DNA of 64,000 bases from assembly GCA_963819075.1 (NCBI GenBank), contig CAWFUP010000002.1, positions 992,001 to 1,056,000 of the forward strand. The letters are read 5' to 3'. Positions within the stretch are counted from its first letter, which is position 1. Each line of letters begins with the position of its first letter. Source of the DNA: CAVQBJ01 sp963819075 (GTDB taxonomy: Bacteria; Actinomycetota; Thermoleophilia; Solirubrobacterales; Solirubrobacteraceae). Below the pieces are notes generated by a model that saw only the letters and a program-made list of their open reading frames with translations, had not been told where the DNA came from and made no database searches. Positions 59,052 to 64,000 of this stretch are shown here, one piece after another. The translations under genes were made by a program, and so were the position numbers.

Positions 59052-59434
59052 GGCCGATCGCCGAGTCCGGCGGCCGCGAGCGCGTCGGCCGGACGTGCGT
59101 AGTGGACCATCTCAACGGCCCTCCCGTCGCGGAAGGTGGTGAGATTGGCGCGTAGTTGCGACGGGTCGTCAGCGGGCGCCCCGGGCGGGCGCATGACGAC
59201 CACGACGCGGTCGCCGGCCTCGATCACGTCGACGAGCTCCCCGATGCCGCCGCGTCGCTGCGCGGCGCTCATGAACGTCAATGCCTCGTCGCGGTTGCGG
59301 CAGGCGCCCTGCGCCGATGGGTCGCCGCCATGCCATTTCACCGCAGGATCGAGGAACGCCGCAACTGCGTCGAGGTCGCCGCGACTGACGGCCTGGAAGC
59401 CACGGCGGGCGAGGTCGGCGTTGGATGGCGCCAT
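59048..59434 (-). CDS. SnoaL-like/NTF2-fold protein
   Basis: A 128-residue small alpha/beta barrel. LARRGFQAVSRGDLDAVAAF at residues 8-27, AVKWHGGDPSAQGACRNRDE and VIEAGDRVVVVMRPP followed by TTFRDGRAVEMVHYARPADA match the SnoaL/ketosteroid-isomerase-like superfamily. Function not predictable; often binds small hydrophobic ligands. ATG 59434. The operon continues with the macro domain through a 4-base overlap. It diverges from a lipoprotein gene about 100 bases away. Confidence 0.82.
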   Translation of the reverse strand: MAPSNADLARRGFQAVSRGDLDAVAAFLDPAVKWHGGDPSAQGACRNRDEALTFMSAAQRRGGIGELVDVIEAGDRVVVVMRPPGAPADDPSQLRANLTTFRDGRAVEMVHYARPADALAAAGLGDRP

Positions 59435-59537
59435 CGCGATTGATCATCGCAGCGCAGGGCCGTGCCGTCGAGTGCCTGCGGGCCGCATGCGCGTCACGGC
59501 GGCGCGAGCGGGCGGCGACGTCGTCACAATGGGCGGC

Positions 59538-60014
59538 ATGCAGCGAGCGCGATGGAAGGCGGCGGCGCGCGCGACCGCGGCGATCCTCATCGTCGTCGGT
59601 GCGCTGAGCGCCTGCGGCTCGAGCTCGCACGCCACATCGTCGGCGCCAGCCACCACGAGCGTCACCCGCCACACGGCGGCGGTGGCGACGACGCCGGCGA
59701 GCGCCCAGCCCGCGCTCGTCGCCGTGTTCCACGCGTCCGGTCATGACCCGCATGTCGGCAACTGGCCGGTCGCGATCACGCTCACACGGGGCGGCCGTCC
59801 CATCCCGGGCCACGTGTCCTACGAGTTCCTCTACGGCGGCCAGGTCGTATCAACCCAGAAGGTCGGCGACGAGTCCCCGAACTTCGTCGGCCACTTCCAC
59901 GACACGCTCACCTGGCCGGCCAACTCGGTCGGCTTCCCGATCACCCTGCGCGTCCTCATCACGACGCCCTACGGCCCGACGCACGTCGACTGGGCCGTGC
60001 AGGTCCAGCACTGA
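59538..60014 (+). CDS. Lipoprotein of unknown function
   Basis: About 158 residues. MQRARWKAAARATAAILIVV then GALSACGSSS is a lipoprotein signal with lipobox L-S-A-C, so the mature start is Cys. A Ser/Thr/Ala-rich spacer of 35 residues precedes a domain of about 95 residues of beta type (WPVAITLTRGGRPIPGHVSY, FLYGGQVVSTQKVGDESPNF and FPITLRVLITTPYGPTHVDW), like an Ig fold. It may bind extracellular ligands. In-frame ATG 59529 is an equally possible start. Monocistronic. Confidence 0.78.
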   Translation: MQRARWKAAARATAAILIVVGALSACGSSSHATSSAPATTSVTRHTAAVATTPASAQPALVAVFHASGHDPHVGNWPVAITLTRGGRPIPGHVSYEFLYGGQVVSTQKVGDESPNFVGHFHDTLTWPANSVGFPITLRVLITTPYGPTHVDWAVQVQH

Positions 60015-60026
60015 GCGAGCGTACGC

Positions 60027-61340
60027 TCAGGCGGCGGGTGCGAGTGCGACGCGGTCGCCGCCCGCGCGCTTGGCCTCGTAGGAGGCGTGATCGGCTCTCA
60101 GCAGGAGCTCCTGCAGCGGAAGCCAATCGTCCTCGCCACAGACCGCCACGCCGGCGCTGACCCCGATGTCGAACCGGCGTCCCCCGTATTCGAAGGGGTG
60201 GGAGGCGACCACGGCCACCAGCTGTTCGGCCACACGCAGCGCCGACGACGCAGTGCAGCCGTCGAGCACCACGACGAACTCGTCGCCCCCGTAGCGCACC
60301 ACCTGGTCGCTGCCGCGCGTGTGCGCACGCAACAGCGACGAGACGTCGCGCAGCACGTGATCGCCGGCCGCGTGGCCCGCGCTGTCGTTGACGTTCTTGA
60401 ACCGATCGAGGTCGAGCATGACGACGGCCACGGCACCGCCCGCACCGGCCTCGGCGTCGGCGTCCTCGCGGCGCGCGAGGTGCTGGCGGTTGAGCAGTCC
60501 CGTGAGCGGATCTCGGTTCGCCCGCTCCTCGACCTCGGCGAACCGCCGGCGCGCGCGGGTGGCGTCGCGCAGCGTGACCACGAGCTGCGTCTGGGCGTCA
60601 CGATGCCGCGGAACGCGGATGACGTGGTAGTCGATCGGAACCGGCGCGCCGTCGTCGGGCAGGAGCAGCGCGCAGTGCTCGACGGACTTCGCCACACCCG
60701 TCTCGGCGACCTCGCTCACCACCTCGGCGAGCGTGGGTGCCGTGGCGTCGGCCTCCACGGTCACGACGTCCTCGATGCGCTGCCCGATCGCCGAGCGCAG
60801 GTCGATGCCGGTCATCTGCGCGGCCGCGGCATTCATGTGCACGAGCGTGTGCTCGCCGTCGAGCGAAATGACGCCCTCGCTGATCGCGTCGAGGATTGTC
60901 GCCATCCGTCGCTTCTCGTCGGCGAGCTGTTCCTCGGCCTGTCGGCGGGCCGAGATGTCGGTGATGAGCGCGAAGAACCCGCCGACCTCGCCGCCGGCCC
61001 AGTCCGGGACGTATGAGGTCTGGGTGTAGCGCGTGGCTCCCTGGGCATCGACGATCTCACAGTCGAACTGCTGCGCCTCGCCGGCGAGGGCCCGTTGGAT
61101 GAACGCGACGTGGCGCCGGTACAGCTCGCCTCCGAGGATCTCGCGGCACGAGCGGCCGACCATCTCGCCCGCGTCCCATCCGAACAGCTCGGCGAACGCC
61201 TCGTTGGCCATCACGTTGCGCAGGTCGCAGTCCCAGTAGGCGACGACGGCGGGGAGCCCGTTGAGGATCGCGCGCAGCTGATCGCCCGCCTCGGCGTGCG
61301 CGACCTCGGTATCGGCGTGGTCCAGGCGTGGGGAAGACAT
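60027..61340 (-). CDS. PAS-PAS-GGDEF diguanylate cyclase
   Basis: A 437-residue soluble protein. Residues about 20-135 are a PAS domain (AILNGLPAVVAYWDCDLRNV, NEAFAELFGWDAGEMVGRSC). About 145-265 is a second PAS (TILDAISEGVISLDGEHTLV and MNAAAAQMTGIDLRSAIGQR). About 270-435 is the GGDEF: NRDPLTGLLNRQHLARRED, VVMLDLDRFKNVNDSAGHAA, QVVRYGGDEFVVVLDGCTAS (intact G-G-D-E-F) and FDIGVSAGVAVCGED. It makes cyclic di-GMP in response to an intracellular cue. No membrane helix. ATG 61340 with GGAAG 4 bases before it. Ends 12 bases from the lipoprotein gene. Confidence 0.9.
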   Translation of the reverse strand: MSSPRLDHADTEVAHAEAGDQLRAILNGLPAVVAYWDCDLRNVMANEAFAELFGWDAGEMVGRSCREILGGELYRRHVAFIQRALAGEAQQFDCEIVDAQGATRYTQTSYVPDWAGGEVGGFFALITDISARRQAEEQLADEKRRMATILDAISEGVISLDGEHTLVHMNAAAAQMTGIDLRSAIGQRIEDVVTVEADATAPTLAEVVSEVAETGVAKSVEHCALLLPDDGAPVPIDYHVIRVPRHRDAQTQLVVTLRDATRARRRFAEVEERANRDPLTGLLNRQHLARREDADAEAGAGGAVAVVMLDLDRFKNVNDSAGHAAGDHVLRDVSSLLRAHTRGSDQVVRYGGDEFVVVLDGCTASSALRVAEQLVAVVASHPFEYGGRRFDIGVSAGVAVCGEDDWLPLQELLLRADHASYEAKRAGGDRVALAPAA

Positions 61341-61442
61341 CGCTTCCGGTTGATCGACGGTGCCACTTCGGCCCGTTAGCCGCGAGGGCTGCTGCTAGCT
61401 GGAAGGCTGATTGTGCGGGCCAGAAGGCCCGCGCCGCCGACG

Positions 61443-62621
61443 CTATGCGGCGGCCGGGAGCCCGATCTGCTCGTAGACGGCCTGCTCGAAGCCGAGCACC
61501 GTGTCGACGACGCCGGCGTCGAAGAACGGCAGCACCGCGGTCATGAGCACGGCCGCGACCCCCGTCGAGCGGTCGATCCAGAAGAAGCAGTTGGCCAGGC
61601 CGGCCCAGTCGCCCGTTCCGGCGCGGCGCATCGCCGGAAGGTCCTCGAGAACGAGATGGAACCCGAGCCCCCAGCCCTGGGCGACCGGCCAGCCGGGCAC
61701 GTCGTTGGTCAGCTCCGGCATGGCCGACCGCATGACCTTCGGGATCGGCTCTCCCCGGAGATGGTCGGTGAAGGCCATCCGGACCGTCTCCGGCGCGAGC
61801 ACCCGCTCCCCGTCGAGCTCGCCGTCGCGCAAGAGCGCGCGCAAGAACCGCAGGTAGTCCCCGGCCGTGCCCGACGCGCCCGAACCGGCCGAGAGGTACT
61901 CGGGCTGGGCTGGCGGGAGTGGCGACGGGACGAGGGCGCCGTCGGGCCTGCGAGCGTGGACGGTCTGCATGCGGGCAAACTGCGCGGCCGTCGGCCGGAA
62001 CGTCGTGTCGCTCATGCCCAGAGGGCCGAAGATCTTCTCCGCGCAGACGGCCTCGAGGTCCTGTCCGCTGACCGCCTCCACGACGAGCCCGAGCCAGTCG
62101 GTGCTCATGCCGTACTCCCAGCGCACGCCGGGGTCGACAACGAGCGGCACGTCGTACAGGCTTGCGAGCTTTCCCGTGCTCGGGTCCGGAGTGCCGGTGA
62201 GCTCGTGGTAGCGGAACAGATCGGGGTTGGAGAACCAGTATCCGACGCCGGATGTGTGGGTCAGCAACTGGCGGATCGTGGCCTGCGCGTTGGGCGGGCG
62301 CAGCCGCGGCACGTCGCCGTCGAAGCCCTCGAGCACCTGCAGGCGGCCGAACTCGGGGAGGATGTCGGCCACCGGTTGCTCGAGCTCGATCTGGCCGCGC
62401 TCAAGCAGCTGCAGCGCGGCGATGCTGACGATCGGCTTCGTCATGGAGGCAAGCCAGAACACCGTGTCCGGCTGCACCGGCGCGTCGCCATCGACGCGCA
62501 GCAGGCCGTAGGCGCCCTCGTAGACGGTGCCGTCGCCATCTCCGGCCATCGCGACGGTACCGGGCAGCGAGCCATCGGCAGCCGCCGGCTCGAGAATGCC
62601 GTCCACCACGCCCGCATCCAT
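61443..62621 (-). CDS. Serine hydrolase, beta-lactamase/esterase (class C-like) family
   Basis: A 392-residue enzyme. TVFWLASMTKPIVSIAALQL near residue 54 carries S-x-x-K (S-M-T-K). IRQLLTHTSGVGYWFSNPDL is the L-L-x-H-T-S-G element. VRWEYGMSTDWLGLVVEAVS contains the Y-x-x-S position (Y-G-M-S) that replaces Y-x-N in EstB-type esterases. WGLGFHLVLEDLPAMRRAGT holds the later G-rich motif. It lacks a signal peptide, so probably cytosolic, hydrolysing esters or amides. ATG 62621 has GGGAGG about 10 bases upstream. Intact. Confidence 0.87.
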   Translation of the reverse strand: MDAGVVDGILEPAAADGSLPGTVAMAGDGDGTVYEGAYGLLRVDGDAPVQPDTVFWLASMTKPIVSIAALQLLERGQIELEQPVADILPEFGRLQVLEGFDGDVPRLRPPNAQATIRQLLTHTSGVGYWFSNPDLFRYHELTGTPDPSTGKLASLYDVPLVVDPGVRWEYGMSTDWLGLVVEAVSGQDLEAVCAEKIFGPLGMSDTTFRPTAAQFARMQTVHARRPDGALVPSPLPPAQPEYLSAGSGASGTAGDYLRFLRALLRDGELDGERVLAPETVRMAFTDHLRGEPIPKVMRSAMPELTNDVPGWPVAQGWGLGFHLVLEDLPAMRRAGTGDWAGLANCFFWIDRSTGVAAVLMTAVLPFFDAGVVDTVLGFEQAVYEQIGLPAAA

Positions 62622-62790
62622 GGCCCTACAGCCTCCCTCGTCGAATCGGTGTCGGGCGAGCTTAGCCGAGCCCGGCGGGCGGACCCGCTCGTCGTCGCCG
62701 TTTCCAGGTCACGCTGGCGACGAGCGTGGCGAGACGCTCGAGTGACCAGAAGGGGTTCGGCGTCGCGACTCGACCTGCAAGGATGCGCGC

Positions 62791-63933
62791 GTGGATGTGT
62801 CCGCTGCCTACGCGTCCCTCAGCGCGGAGATGCGAGAGCTCCTTCCGGCCGGCGCGACCGTCGTGGACGCACACACGCATCTCGGCCGTGACGAGGACGG
62901 CCAGGCGCTCGATCCCGCCGGGCTGCTGGCCTCCCTCGATGAGGTCGGCCCGACGGCTCGGGCCTGCACCTTCCCGCTCCACGACCCCGAGCGAGCGCCC
63001 GCCTACCGGGTGCCCAACGACCGCGTCCTGGAGTGGGCACGCGAGTCTGGCGGGCGGCTGTATCCGTACTGTCGGTTGGACCCGGCCGACGATCCGGTGT
63101 CCGAGGCCGAGCGCTGCCTGGGGCTCGGCGCGCGCGGGATCAAGCTCCATCCCCGGGCGCAGGCGTTCGGGTTCGGCGACGCGGCGGCCGAGGCGATCTG
63201 GAAGGTCGCCCAGGAGGCGAAGGTCCCGATCCTCATCCACGCCGGGCGCGGGATGCCGCGGATGGATCCCCTGGCCGATCTCGCGTTGCGCTATCCCGAC
63301 GTCGTGCTCGTGCTGGCGCACGCGGCCATCGCCGATCAGGGGATGTTCGCGGCCAGGCTGCGCGACCACCCGAGCATCCTCTACGACACGTCGACGTTCT
63401 CGGTGTTCGATCAGCTGGAACTGCTCGCTCGCGTCCCGGTCGAGCGGATCGTGTTCGCCTCTGACGTGCCCTACGGACGACCGCTCGGGGCGCTGTACAC
63501 GGCGTTGCGAATGGCCAGCTACGCCGGTCTCGACGAGCGCGAGCGCACGCTTGTGGTCGGCGGGACCATGACTAACATCCTCGAGGGCCGGCCGCTCGAA
63601 GATCCCACGCCGCCTCGGGTCCCCGAGATCCGCCCGATCAGCGGCCGGCTGGCCCGCCTCAACGGCTACCTCATCATGTCGTTCGCCGCGGCGATCAGCT
63701 CCGGGCCGCCGCCGGACTTCGCGCGCGGACTGCCGTTCGTCGCGCTCGCCAGGGCCGCGTGCCGCGACCCCGACCCCGGCGCCGTCGGGCCCACGCTGGA
63801 GCGGATCGACGGGCTGCTCGAGGCGGCAGAGCAGCTGCTCGGCGATGGCAACGAGCAGGCCCGACCCGCGGTTGGGCTGGTGATGGCGGCCGGGGTGATC
63901 GCGGCAACCGAGCCGCTCGCGGCCGGCAGCTGA
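62791..63933 (+). CDS. Amidohydrolase-family metal-dependent hydrolase
   Basis: A 380-residue TIM-barrel protein (Amidohydro_2). VVDAHTHLGRDEDGQALDPA near residues 24-43 gives the H-x-H (H-T-H). RLYPYCRLDPADDPVSEAER, ARGIKLHPRAQAFGF (His at strand 4 region), VPILIHAGRGMPRMDPLADL (metal His), VVLVLAHAAIADQGMFAARL (metal His) and RIVFASDVPYGRPL (catalytic Asp) make a full metal site. The last 100 residues form an extra helical part. Substrate unknown. GTG 62791 with AAGGA 7 bases before it supports the start. Confidence 0.87.
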   Translation: MDVSAAYASLSAEMRELLPAGATVVDAHTHLGRDEDGQALDPAGLLASLDEVGPTARACTFPLHDPERAPAYRVPNDRVLEWARESGGRLYPYCRLDPADDPVSEAERCLGLGARGIKLHPRAQAFGFGDAAAEAIWKVAQEAKVPILIHAGRGMPRMDPLADLALRYPDVVLVLAHAAIADQGMFAARLRDHPSILYDTSTFSVFDQLELLARVPVERIVFASDVPYGRPLGALYTALRMASYAGLDERERTLVVGGTMTNILEGRPLEDPTPPRVPEIRPISGRLARLNGYLIMSFAAAISSGPPPDFARGLPFVALARAACRDPDPGAVGPTLERIDGLLEAAEQLLGDGNEQARPAVGLVMAAGVIAATEPLAAGS

Positions 63934-63946
63934 CGCTCAGAGACGG

Positions 63947-63980
63947 CGAGAGGGCCACCGTCGGTCGGATAGCCCTCTCG
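63947..63980 (+). terminator. Hairpin after amidohydrolase gene
   Basis: CGAGAGGGC (63947-63955) pairs with GCCCTCTCG (63972-63980), 16-base loop, 13 bases after the stop at 63933. Candidate terminator without T-run. Confidence 0.45.
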
Positions 63981-64000
63981 ATAGCGGATTGCCGCCTCTC

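Noticed and set aside
1..64000. Search for tRNA, rRNA, IS elements, integrases or attachment sites
   Set aside because: None could be recognised by eye on either strand; an automated scan would be needed to exclude small ones.

Overview
The window reads as a high-GC actinobacterial chromosome. Coding is dense, with many GTG starts and 1-11 base stop/start overlaps. There is a F420-type nitroreductase-like protein, an HU protein, a CtaA-type heme A synthase, and TAnnnT -10 boxes almost touching start codons. The overall style fits Thermoleophilia (Solirubrobacterales-like), but no rRNA or other marker gene is present to prove this. I saw no tRNA, rRNA, insertion sequence, phage gene or CRISPR array. 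No gene-free stretch exceeds about 300 bases; the longest (52852-53135, 44961-45219, 36047-36302) are described in the entries.

About 1-43.7 kb is one large surface-glycan locus. 1-16.9 kb holds glycosyltransferases (GT2, GT4 and two-domain fusions), a methyltransferase, a polytopic membrane protein and a DUF2304/DPM1-like pair. 17.0-25.2 kb is a heptose module in two convergent operons. The plus operon runs transaldolase, epimerase/dehydratase, GHMP heptokinase, Gfo/Idh oxidoreductase, SDR, polyprenyl-phosphate glycosyltransferase and nucleotidyltransferase. The minus operon runs GtrA-like protein, phosphoheptose isomerase and GmhB-type phosphatase. Together these cover every step expected for sedoheptulose-7-phosphate to NDP-heptose, plus two oxidoreductases that could tailor the sugar. 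25.4-29.6 kb adds a GT2, a Wzx-like flippase, a GT4 and RmlC. 29.7-35.2 kb encodes an ABC glycan exporter (ATPase with a C-terminal cargo-type domain, and permease) and a 1098-residue methyltransferase/coiled-coil/GT2/GT4 protein. 35.3-43.7 kb holds methyltransferases, a GT-C-like membrane protein, an NDP-sugar epimerase, a GtrB-like GT2 and a split transketolase.

43.9-64 kb is mostly ordinary chromosome: heme A synthase, a large membrane protein, HU, a small MerR-like protein, acyl-CoA dehydrogenase, anti-sigma-type ATPase, GFA protein, DsbA-family protein, two diguanylate cyclases, a sedolisin-like secreted protease, membrane dipeptidase, nitroreductase-like protein, VOC protein, macro domain, SnoaL-like protein, lipoprotein, serine hydrolase and amidohydrolase.

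Two stretches (40.0-43.7 kb and 51.3-57.6 kb) contain ten consecutive or nearly consecutive genes broken by at least 20 single-base frame changes, while everything between and around them is intact. Conserved motifs continue across the shifts, so I read these as local sequence errors rather than gene decay. They are typed as pseudogene only because the frame is interrupted as given.
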